37,500 nt of DNA from Chrysomallon squamiferum (lineage: Eukaryota; Mollusca; Gastropoda; Neomphalida; Peltospiridae), in the NCBI GenBank assembly GCA_012295275.1, contig CM022679.1:23854502-23892001 (forward strand). The letters run 5' to 3'. This document shows positions 23,701 to 34,600 of this stretch, piece after piece. Every line of letters begins with the position of its first letter. Within the stretch, counting starts at the first letter, position 1. Made by a program: the position numbers and the translations under genes. The notes below the pieces were generated by a model that worked only from the letters and a program-made list of their open reading frames with translations, ran no database searches and was not told the origin of the DNA.

Positions 23701-26700
23701 CTACATTGTCTCTGCCACATCTTCATCATCATCATCAAGAGCAACATCACATTCATCAACATCATCATCAAGAGATCCAACATCAACAGTGTTCACTATT
23801 CTCACCACCTTTTCATGTTTAGAATCCCACTCAATGCATTGGATGAAGTCTTTTGAAGCATTTAAATTAGCATCTTCTTTCAACAGACTTTTTATTTGAC
23901 TAGAAATATTTAGTCCAGCATCATCTGAACTGTTCACCCATCTAATAATGATGTTAAAGAAACAAGAGTAGAATTAAATTTAAATATAGTATTCAGCAGC
24001 AATATCATTTACTATCTGAAAATGCCAATTTTACCTCTTTTGAAATGTTTAAGATTAAGAGATTTCATAGACACAGACATACAGACATACAGATAGACAA
24101 AAAGCTAGATAGATAAACAGACAGATAGACAAAATTAAAGTTCACACATTGAAACTTAACAATAGCTAAAAACATAATATAAACACTATAAAGTTAAGTG
24201 TTATTTTTATAATATTCACATAACCCAGTACTCACCTTCGAATAGTGGCTGGATGTGGCAGTGCTAGCTTTTCTCTCAAGTATGCATATGACTTTTGGCT
24301 ACTATAGAACAGTGTTGTAGCAAATTCCTTTTGATCTTCTGAATATTCTTGACTGGGCTTCTTAAACAAGTTAATAGGGATGTCTGCAAGTATAATATTT
24401 AAAAGTCTTTTTAGTTTATTTTTGGGTTCATACATCTAGCAAAGCTTTTAATGGCTTAACAAAAAGAAACTTTAATTTACAAAGTTAATTATTTATTATT
24501 AAACAGAATCATGGATCCAACTCAAAATTTAGACAGAATTTTACACACTTTTTAAAAACCAAATCCACATTATTTTGTGCAAGTGATAATCTTTAATTAC
24601 GGATCCTTAATTACTTAAATTTGACAACTTAGAAATGTTGCACATCTGTGTTTATTAAAAATCAGGACAATATTTTATGAATATGTGAATGAACCTTTGT
24701 AAACTTGAAGCATTTGCTGAGCTTCCTCTGATATCTTCTGCTGCTCCTTAAGTTGCTGCAACAAATTTATGATGCCATCTTTAGCCCTTTTTTCTCGCCT
24801 CCTGGTGTCTATAAGTTGCTTTTGAACCTGGTCTAACTTCTGTACAATGTCTTGGTACTTCTTCTTTAGTATATCTGGTTCACATGCATATGAATGTTCT
24901 GCTGTCACATATGTTGGACTGGGAAGCCTTGGATGTGGTGTCATGGGTTCTGTTGTTGTTGTTGTTGTTGTTACTGCTGTCGTTACTGGTGTTGTGGTTG
25001 TAGTGGTGCATGGAACATTAGGTGTGTCACTTTTACCTTTGGATACTTTTTTAGAGTTTTTCTAAACAAAGGAAGAAATAAATATTTAATGTCAGCCCAA
25101 TATGGGTGGAGGAGGAAAAAAAAAAAAAAAAAAAGACATAAAAAACAAAAGACCTCTTCTAATGTTTTTGTTGGCCAAATTGGGTGTTAAAATATACCTA
25201 TTCATTATATTTCTCCTAAGTGATCAGTTTTTGCTAATAATAAAGTAGGCCAATCAAGATCATAAGGATTTAAAAGAAGCTGATACAGTGCAACAAATCA
25301 GACTAAGAATAAGCTGTTTTGCTTATTTTATGATTACTAATTTTTATGATTACTAATTTTTAAATTATATTTTTTTATTATTTTTAAATTTCTATTTTAG
25401 TTTTAAAAATGAAATATCATTTTATAAAATATAAACAGTTAACCAGTTACATTATTTTACTGCATATACAAGGTAAAAAATTAAGAGAATATCCATAAAC
25501 ATATATAAATATACAAACACAGACATAAAATTATGATACAGTGTGGTTAAACCTGTATTATTATTTTTTGTTTGACAATACAATACATGAAGTATAATGA
25601 TAAAACAATAATACAGCTACCTTGTGTTTTGATTTCCATGCAAATATTGAAGGCACTGCTGAATTTTTAAGAATTTTTATTTTTTTGTGTCTAGATAGCA
25701 TGAAATCATCTTTGTGGAAGTGTTCTGAACATATGACATCATATTTAGATGGATTCCAGGGTTTCCTTGTTTTTGCTTCTAGGCGATTAATAGCATCCAA
25801 CCATTGTTTTCTCCTTGTTCCATCAGAAGGTATACTGAAGAAGAATAAAAGACTACTCAGAAGATACCAGTAGGCAGACAACTATTTTATTGGATTTTTT
25901 TTTATCCTACATAACAAAAGATATAAAGATTTTTTTTTTAATTTATTTTTTGTTTTTAATAAGTTTGACCTTAGTGGGTTTGCTATCGAACATAACAGAA
26001 TATTTGCAATTAGATGGCAAAAGCATACATATTGAAAAAATATTGCTACATACTTTCTAATCACCTACAACATTAAAAAAAAAAACACACTTCACAATAC
26101 ACACCTTCTGATGTATATCATGTACACAGTTTTATGAATCATATGAACAGTTAGATGCAATAAACTAAATAAATATATGATTGGATAATTTTTTTTGCAT
26201 TTATTTCTAATTGTCATCTATATATACAGATGATTTACAATTAAGGAACTACTCCAAATTATGAATCCCATAAAAAATGATGGATTCTCAAATTCTTGCC
26301 ATCCTTGTGACTTGTCCACATTCAAGGTTCATTTTGAGGGTGATAAAAAAAAAAAAAAAAAATAAAAAAATAAATAAATAAATAAAATAAAATAAAAATA
26401 AAATTCTCAGGTTGTTGTGAATCATGCTGTCGTTCCTGTGCACTGTGTATCTTTTTCCCTTTCACCGTGGCTGATCTGTGGAACTTGTTATCTACCTTAA
26501 AGTCAAATCTGCTTTGACGTATTGTATTTATAGTTATATTTTTATAAAGTTAATAATTATATATTCATATTTTCTTTTATTCAAATTATTAAGTCAATGA
26601 CAAATTCTCTTGGTAAAATAAAAAAGAAAAGAGATATTATATATGCTTTTTTTTTTACCGATGAAAAGATATATTTTTTCCACTGTTTGCCCGATTTGTA

Positions 26701-26729
26701 CATCCAACAGCACAACATGAATGTACCAT
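23701..26729 (-). CDS. THAP-domain protein with P-element-transposase-like N-terminal segment, 5 exons, complete
   Basis: Exons 26729-26659, 25834-25621, 25061-24695, 24383-24236 and 23941-23701 join in phase to 1041 nt (346 aa). Residues 1-90 are a THAP zinc finger: C5 and C10 (HSCCAVGCTNR), C59 and H62 (VICSEHF), with P26, W35, F63 and the closing AVPS at 83-86. Residues 96-134 are basic, then Thr-rich, with seven consecutive ACA codons. Residues about 158-215 are a Lys/Gln/Leu-rich predicted coiled coil. Residues about 219-275 (FATTLFYSSQKSYAYLREK, LPHPATIRRW) resemble the HTH-containing N-terminal part of P-element/THAP9-type transposases. The tail is acidic (DDDDEDVAETM). The RNase-H-like catalytic domain of the transposase is absent and the gene ends normally, so this looks like a domesticated DNA-binding protein. 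I do not assign a specific THAP number. Head-to-head with MLST8. Confidence 0.9.
24066..24132. repeat. Degenerate ACAG/ATAG tetranucleotide repeat in the last intron of the THAP gene
   Basis: Recurring ACAGACAT, AGATAGAC and AGATAGAT units. Confidence 0.8.
26343..26402. repeat. Poly-A / AAAT low-complexity tract in THAP gene intron 1
   Basis: A run of about 18 followed by AAAT and AAAAT units. Confidence 0.9.
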
Positions 26730-26964
26730 GGTGTTGTTCTAATAGTTTTCTTGAGATTTCGCCCTAACCGGAAGTTGATACCATTTCTCCCTCTCCACAA
26801 TTTGAGATGTTATACCATTGGTGTTTGAAGTTAAAATGGGAGATAAAAAAATACCCTTCTGGTTCCTTTCATTACTTCCGGTTGTACTCTCGAATATCAA
26901 CATAATTTCTTTTCAGAATTATTGTTTATAGTTAAATGAACAGCTTTAAACAGTATTAATTAAT
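26730..26964. promoter_or_regulatory. Shared THAP gene / MLST8 bidirectional promoter
   Basis: Only 235 bp separate the two divergent start codons. Two ETS/GABP-type motifs in opposite orientation are present: CCGGAAGT at 26768-26775 and ACTTCCGG at 26874-26881. Opposed ETS sites are a known hallmark of animal bidirectional housekeeping promoters. The left site would lie in the THAP gene 5' leader or core promoter. Confidence 0.65.
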
Positions 26965-29900
26965 ATGACAAACGGTGGTGGTCACCCTGTAATTCTAGCA
27001 ACTGCAGGATATGACCATACAGTGAGATTTTGGGAAGCTCATACGGGAATTTGCCAGAGAACTGTGCAGCATCCCGATTCCGTATCTTTTCTTTTTTCAT
27101 TGGCCATACTTATTACTTACAAGTTACACTGTAACACTAGAATACTAATAGTAATACTAGTTTATGAGTATACAAACAATTTAAATCCATTAAACAACAA
27201 ACTTAATACTGAAATAAAATTAATAAAACATGTTGTCAGTGTCAGTTTAAACGGTTTATTTTATTTGCCACAATTTGTTCTTATCCGGCATATAATGATA
27301 TATGCGATCGGTGTCATAATCGTCCTACGTGAACTGTGGCGTACAGTAACAATCTGTTAGTGTTAATATAATAGTATTATATATCAGTAAAAATGTTACA
27401 CTTTGTATTATGAAGTATATTCCTTAACTTTGATAGCAAGTGAATGCCTTGGCAATAACTCCAGACAAACAGCTGATAGCTGCAGCAGGTAATGTCAATT
27501 TACTTAATAAAACGTTATATATATACATTATATTATTATTCAGTTTGTGTAGTGTGCATATATGGTAGGATATAACATTTTAATTTTTAATTGGATTAGT
27601 GAATTTTTTTGGCATGTGTACAGCACTATATGTCAGTATCTAGTTCAGCTGTGGAAAAAATACGAAGATGACATCATTTAACAGTTAATGATTAAGATTA
27701 TTTTTTGTAACTCGTAATTATAAATTTAAATGTCCATAATTTATTTATGCAAATTAAAAACCAAAAATATAAAATAATATTTCCTTATTTAAATAGCCCC
27801 TTTAAAGTGAAAGATAAAATAACTTATAATTTTATATCACCTAAAAATTATTATTCTAATGATTTGTTTTATTATATATTTTTTAAAATGACTTTTCCAG
27901 GATATCAGCATATTCGTATGTATGAAATAAACTCAAATAATCCCAATCCAGTGATTAACTATGATGGTATTTCTAAGAATGTCACTGCTGTTGGATTCCA
28001 CGAAGAAGGCAAATGGATGTATACAGGAGGTGAAGACTGCACTGCCAGAATATGGGACCTGAGGTATGGTGGTGACACATTGTCTGCATACTGACATGTA
28101 CACAGACACATACAAACACACACAGGCACATGCTGTTCATTGTAAAGATGACACACACACACACACACATGCATTCACATAAATCTTTATTGAACTAAGA
28201 TGTAATTACTTGTTATAATTAGTAAAATAATATTTCAAACTACTGTCCATAATCTTATTGTCATGTTCATTGCAATATTAAGAATATGTGAAATAATTAA
28301 TATTTTGTTCTTGTAATAATTTGACAAATTTAGTATAAAACTATGATGGAGCTGACATTTTTAATGTTATTTTCAGATCTCGAAATTTACAGTGTCAAAG
28401 AATATTTCAAGTAAATGCCCCAGTGAGCTGTGTTTTTATTCATCCTAATCAGGTTTGTGGCTTTTATGTAGTTACTTACATATCTATACACATACCTGTT
28501 TTATCATTCATTATTGTTTTGTGTATTACAAAAATCCAATTTAACATGGGGAAAATTTTAAAAAGATTATATGAAAAGTGTTATTTTTATTATTTTATTG
28601 TCTGTCAGTTTATAGGTTTGTATTAGTATGTTTTAATGATTGAAATGCTCTGAAGTGGATGTATCCAGTAATGATGAATCTACTTTACTTTCAAACTGAG
28701 AAATCTGTAGTCTTTTTAGCCTAATTGCTTTTTCACATACAGTGGTACCTTGACTTCCGAGTTCAATTTGTTCTGCGACCGAGCGCTTATATCAAATCAA
28801 TTTTCCCAACTGAAATTAACTGAAATACCATTAATCTGTTCCAGCCCCCAAAAACGACTCCTTCAGTTTCAGTATGGTACATATCGTAGAAGTACTACAC
28901 TTATACTGCTTAGTGAAGTCGACGATATGCACACCTTGCTCATGTTTTTGTGAATTCAAGCTTTAATTCAATGGACTTCATCCTCTTCTTCTTCTCAGCT
29001 CTGTCCTTTGCACTCACTTTCTTAGGATCCATGGCCAGAAAAGAAATTTGGCAAAATACTGCACAAAATGCGAGCCAACACAACAGAGATGCTTCCTCAG
29101 TGAGGTAACCACATGAAGTAAACAAGTGAGATGCGGGATGCTGGCTGGATGTTATGTTGTTCATTGCGCCAACATGAGGCCGTGTATTTGAAGCTTGCTT
29201 GTAACTCATATTTTGGCTCACCACTCAAAGCAAAAAAATCAACCTGGCAACTGCTAGTAACTTGAAAAACTCGTAAGTTGGGGCACTTGTAAGTTGAGGT
29301 ACCACTGATTATGTCTTACTTCAGTTTCCTTCATTTGTTGAATTTTTCCTTTTTTTTCAAAGGGAGAATTGTTTGTGGGAGACCAGGGAGGTTCTATTCA
29401 TATCTGGGACTTAAAGACAGACAATAATGAACATTTTGTAAGTACTCATGGTTTCTTTTTCATTATTTATCAACTCTAACTTCTCATGCATAGTTTATCA
29501 AATCATTATTTGCTATAGATTAGTTGTTCCATTTTGTGGCTAGTTGTAATCTCCCAAAATATATGTTTTGCCTGAATTATCTGAAGTAGATTTAGCTAAT
29601 TATACATATTCAGTGAAGAAATAATGTATTAGAAAGCATATAACATTAGTTGTAACTGAAATTACAGTAATTTGTAAAAACGCTAATGTTACAGAGAAAA
29701 GCAAAATGTTCTTAAATTTAGAAAATGGTGTATATTATGTAATTCATATTTATTTTGAAATCTTACATTGTACAGATTCCTGAGCCAGATGCTGCTATAC
29801 AGTCGATAAGTATTGATCCAATGGGAACATTAATGGCAGCTGTGAATAACAAGGTAATTTTTGTTGCATATCATGTATTCATTTTTAAATTTGACATAAA

Positions 29901-30404
29901 TGGGTAATGCTAAAATAAGAAGGTGATCATTTAAGCATTTTCCAGAGGAAGTTAATCAACATGGATCTGTGGGCATTTGATTGATATCTATCTGTTGTAT
30001 TTGCAGTGTAGATTAATACTAGATACACTGAGTATGCATTTGATCATATTCAGTGATTTAAGTACACATTTCATGAAGTTTAAGTCATTTTAAATTTTAC
30101 GTTTCAGGGTAACTGCTACATTTGGACTCTTACTGGTGGTCGTGGCGACGAACCCACACAGCTTCATCCAAAAACAAAGTTCCAAGCTCATAATCGATAT
30201 GCTTTAAAGTGTCTATTCAGCCCAGATTCAACGTATGTAGAATTGATTCAGAATAACTTTTGTTTATTTGTTTTTGTCTTTTGTTAAACCTTTTGGCTTC
30301 TTAAACTGTTATGTGTTGCATGTAAAGATAAATCCTTGTTCGTAAAACATAAGTAGAGTGGATCATAATGATCGTACTGAACTGTTTGTTTGCTATCTCT
30401 CTCA

Positions 30405-30440
<36 letters not shown>

Positions 30441-31491
30441 AGCAAACAAACAGTTCAGTATAGTCAATATGATCCACTTTACTTATATATACACACACAA
30501 GCACACATACATGTGTTTATATATATACACATACATACATATATATATATAAATATTAATACATATAAAATTCATATTTAAAATAAACATAATGATAGGT
30601 TAGAACCTCTCTGTATAATTGAAATTACAATTTATGAAGAAAAAAAAAAACCCAGTTATGATCTAGGATGTCTTTGTAGATGCATTATCATTTCTAATTA
30701 TTTTGATACTGATGCTGTAAATAATGGGCATTTTATAATGAAATGTTTTTGTTTTTATGAAAAGATGAAGATCCATTATCTCACTGTGTATATATTATAG
30801 GCTGCTAGCAACAACATCTGCAGACACAACGTGTAGAATTTGGAGAACAACTGATCTAACTTTGTTGACAGAGTTGAAGGATAATCAACAGCGATGGGTG
30901 TGGGATTGTGCTTTCAGTGGAGACTCACAATATATTATTACAGGTAGTGATAATATAAAACCAGCAAGATAAAAAGGGAAAAAACTAATACCAGTAATTA
31001 TAGCAGGAATAATATAAAGAACTGAAAAAAGGATAAAATATTAGATTTTTTGACACACTCAACAGTGTGGCTAAATTTATTTGAAATTTCAATCATCATT
31101 TCTAAATTAGGAGTGATTGAATTTATTTCAACTGTTGATAATTTCAAAAATTCTATTTAATGTTTTATAAATAATTCTGAATGTAGTTAGAGATCAAATT
31201 TTATGACTGATTCATAACGTTAGAGTCTTAATTTATATAATATTTTTATGATTAATTCTGAATATAGATGATAATTAAATTATTGTTTTTATTTATGACT
31301 ATTTCCAAAAGTAGGTAAAAGTCTGTTTTAAATAAAGATTAGGAGTAAAATTTATTTTTTGCAATTCTCCAGCTTCTTCAGACCAGATGGCCAGATTGTG
31401 GAGTGTTGATAAAGGAGAAGTTCAGAGAGAATACAGTGGACATCAAAAAACAGTTGTTTGTCTGGCTTTCAGAGACGAGGTTGTTACATGA
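26965..31491 (+). CDS. MLST8: Target of rapamycin complex subunit LST8, 9 exons, complete
   Basis: Exons 26965-27081, 27437-27488, 27901-28063, 28377-28452, 29363-29437, 29776-29853, 30108-30232, 30801-30943 and 31373-31491 join in phase to 948 nt (315 aa; human mLST8 is 326). The protein is WD40 repeats throughout: [96 protein letters not shown] and [16 protein letters not shown]. Known role: constitutive beta-propeller subunit of TORC1 and TORC2, bound to the mTOR kinase domain. Relative to human, the loop around exon 8 ([12 protein letters not shown]) is about 8 residues shorter, which with a shorter N-terminus explains the length. The introns hold a TIR transposon remnant and a hairpin element. 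An AATAAA at 31664 lies 173 bp past the stop. Confidence 0.97.
28150..28168. repeat. (CA)n microsatellite in MLST8 intron 3
   Basis: Pure CA run preceded by looser ACACAT/ACAAAC repeats from 28097. Confidence 0.9.
28740..29307. mobile_element. Non-autonomous TIR DNA transposon, pogo/Tigger-like, in MLST8 intron 4
   Basis: The element starts CAGTGGTACCTTGACTTCCG and ends with the inverted copy CTTGTAAGTTGAGGTACCACTG; inner parts of the ends (GAGTT / AACTCGTAAG) also match. A TA precedes the left end; the right flank reads AT, so the target duplication is not intact. Inside, on the minus strand from 29032, an ATG opens a frame [20 protein letters not shown] followed by IELKLEF, like the basic, HTH-leading start of Tigger/pogo transposases, and the frame is then lost. 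This suggests a deletion derivative keeping the transposase start. Family assignment is from recognition, not a search. Confidence 0.8.
28940..29032 (-). pseudogene. Remnant of transposase N-terminus inside the TIR element
   Basis: About 30 codons beginning [10 protein letters not shown] with a Lys/Arg-rich run and IELKLEF resemble the first residues of Tigger/jerky-type transposases, just before the psq/CENP-B-like HTH. The frame does not continue into an HTH; what remains is too short to function. Confidence 0.5.
30349..30486. repeat. Inverted repeat (48 bp arms) with CA-repeat loop in MLST8 intron 7
   Basis: Left arm 30349-30396 and right arm 30439-30486 are reverse complements with 5 mismatches in 48; the inner 22 bp (TACTGAACTGTTTGTTTGCTAT) are perfectly matched. 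The 42 nt loop is a CT then CA microsatellite. It could be a foldback/MITE-type element or a transcribed long hairpin. No transposase remnant is present. Confidence 0.9.
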
Positions 31492-31663
31492 TAAAAATTA
31501 TTATTAATAATAACATAATACAATACAAAGAATAACAGTGACATCAGTGAATGATGTGATGAATGAAATAGGAAATATACATATAAAAGTTACGTGGATT
31601 TTGGAAACAGCAGGAAATTACTGAAATGGCTATTCTAAGGAGTGAATAATTATGATGAATTAA

Positions 31664-31669
31664 AATAAA
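31664..31669 (+). terminator. Candidate MLST8 polyadenylation signal AATAAA
   Basis: First canonical AATAAA after the MLST8 stop, 173 bp downstream. Further AATAAA motifs near 32.98 and 33.28 kb leave a longer 3' UTR possible. Confidence 0.4.
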
Positions 31670-34600
31670 AATTATGTATTGGTTATAATAATAAATTATT
31701 TCCTTGGATATTTAAGTAAGGAGTAATTTTTTTATGATAAACATTTCAAAAATAATTGTATAATGTCAAAAGATAAAATTGCTAGATGAATTGTACTGAA
31801 GTTTTCTTTCATGCTGAAGAGAATTTGTAATTAACTTTTCATTATCTTGAAATATATATTATACTCAACAGTCTAAACAGACAGACAAAACTGCTTCATT
31901 TCGGAGTCTTCATTAGTATCCAGTCTGAGTTTAGAATGAATCTGCTAAAAGTTACTTACTCTTTTAATGCAGTGTCATCTTGTTCACAGCAACATTGATT
32001 TGCAGTTGGTTACATACGTTGAATTCATGATGAATTGGGTGAATGATTTAACAAAAACATTGCCGACTAATCAAGGAAGGTTGGAAAACAACATATTTTA
32101 CTGGAACTGGCAGCAGACAGTATTAACCTAATGGTTAAACAAACAATTCAGATAATGTCTGTGGTCACAGTATCTCCTCAAGATTTGCTGAAGATGATTG
32201 TTGTGCTAAACAACTAGTTCTTCAGTATTTACATGGGCATTCAGATGATCTGAAATGACATCAGGTCATTCACCTCATTTTCCTATAGTCAAAAATGCAC
32301 AATTTAAATGCCAGTGACAGTTGGACTAAGTCATACAGAACATTTTTGATGGTATTGATTTAGTCAGAAGTCTATCTCTTGTTGATGGGACCATGAAAGC
32401 ATGGTTTACCACATAAATTGTTCCAGCTGTTTTTGTTCTTAATCAGAAAAATTTACACCACTTTTTAATTTGACAACATTTTTCCTTTGGTTATCTGCTA
32501 TATATTAACAATCACTAACATTATTCCAGTGTGTTTTTTAAATCTAGTAATCTCCACATCAATCACAATCATATCTAATGCATGTTAACTAATGCATGTT
32601 TGAGATAAATTGTGAGTGACATTAGTAATGTTTATAACTATGACTATGAGATACATTTGTCTGATTAAAAATAGGGAATTTGCAAAATAAAATTGTTTAT
32701 ATAAAATTAAAAAAATGGAATAAAAATTTGTTGTGGTTTTGAAGACCCTTATCTTCTTTTAGTTTTATTGTTTTGTTTTAATGAATTTTGTTTGTTTTTT
32801 TAAATTTATTAGTATGTTTATTTGTGAATGGGTTATTGAAAACAATTTTTTGAAAAAGGAGTTATATTTGTTATTTTTGTTCTTGGAAACTTTTATTTTA
32901 TTTTTTTAAAACTGCTTGGTCTTAATTTATATTTTGTTTGTTAAATTACATGACAGTCTATTTAATAATAAAAATAAAAATAAAATGTTAAGAGATGAAT
33001 ACATTTTTTATGTCATTATTCATATTTACAACAAATAGTTAACATTTTGAAAAATATGACGCTAAAAAGTACTGGTGTAATATAAAGCTAATACTAAAAA
33101 AGAAAAGCTAGAAAAGCAGTTTAGTTTTAAATTACATTGACAACATCTGTGGCATAATTTTGGAATAATGCCACATAATCCTATCCTTAAAGTGTACTTT
33201 CAAAACTAAAAATATCCTAAATGAAATTTGTATTTTCTCAATGTTTGCTGTATAGATCAATGTTTGCTAATAACAAAGTGTAGCAATAAAATAAAGTACT
33301 TGTGAAAATGCATAAAGGATGAAATGTTTCTTTCCTATTATTTAAAAAAAAATAATGATAAAAACTTGAGCAAACAACAACAAAACCATTGGTACACTAA
33401 GTAAATCATTAATGCAGCTGAATCTTCAAAAAGATTTCTCTTAAATAAACAAAATAAACATAATTCACTCTCCTTGCAATTTCACAAAAAAATTTTCTGT
33501 ATTTTATTGCTTTATTATTAGCAAAAAATGGTAGAAAACCATTTATTTTTGAAGTATATATAAAATATATTTAGGTTGTTTAGATTATGTTTAGATATCA
33601 CAAAGTGTTTTATTTAAGGCACATATAAACAAACAGTTTAAGTGAGGATTTCTTGGTAATTCAATTTTAAGTATATATAACTATAACAAATACTTAAACT
33701 TAACAAGTTAACAGTTAAAGTAAGCATGCATGCACAAATAATCTAAAATATGTAATCCAGGCAGAAAAATTGTGATGCTGTGTTCATAGCTGGGTTACAG
33801 TTACACCTTTATTCACCATGAATATTTTTTTTAAAGAAAAAAGAATTGCTAATAACTGAAAATGACCATAGCATCTGAGGATTCTGTGGACTGCCATAAT
33901 GGTGTTGCATGTGTGTGAATATTCATATAAAATTATGACATTTCTCCTTCATTTGAATATCTAGTTCTGTTAATGGTCCCATTTTGAAATTATTTGATAG
34001 AAGAAAAATAATGTTTGATATCTCAAGATGTTCTGATTACATAATTATTAATTAATTCATTAATACACAATTTAGCCCCAAAAAAGACCATTAAAAAAAG
34101 AAAGAAAAGGAGATGACATTTGTTTCATTGCATTTATAGGCAATTTCAGTTTATGAATTTACATGATTGAAAATGAAATTGAAGAAAACATCTGTTTAGG
34201 TACTGTGTTTTAAAAATGTTTTAAGTAATGCTAAGCTTTAAATACTAGTGTCAAAACAAAACAATTACAAATTGTAGTTCACAGTTACATATTATTACAT
34301 ATTAATAATTCAGAAATGTTTACCTCATAGTAAAAAAATAAAATAAAAAATAATAATAAAAAAAAACACCAAAAAGAAAAAGAAAAACCCCTTTCAAATT
34401 TATGCATCAATTACCAGTTTCAAACAGAAAATTAGCAAATTCATAACTAAAAATAATTTTCAAATTTTGATATGCACTATCAGTAATAGAGTTATTATCA
34501 TTTGTCATTTACAAAGTAACAGCACTTTGTATCTCAACAATGTTTTGATGTGGTAGATATTATATTGTACTTTAAAACAGAACTTTTTCTTATAGACCAA

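Noticed and set aside
24847-25190. Plus-strand Val- or Cys-rich open frames
   Set aside because: Antisense shadows of the Thr-rich exon of the THAP gene.
26401-26520. Less AT-rich block in THAP gene intron 1
   Set aside because: Could be a SINE-like fragment, but I saw no box A/B promoter, tail or duplicated flank to support it.
30358-30581. His-Thr repeat open frames
   Set aside because: Translation of the CA microsatellite in the hairpin loop.
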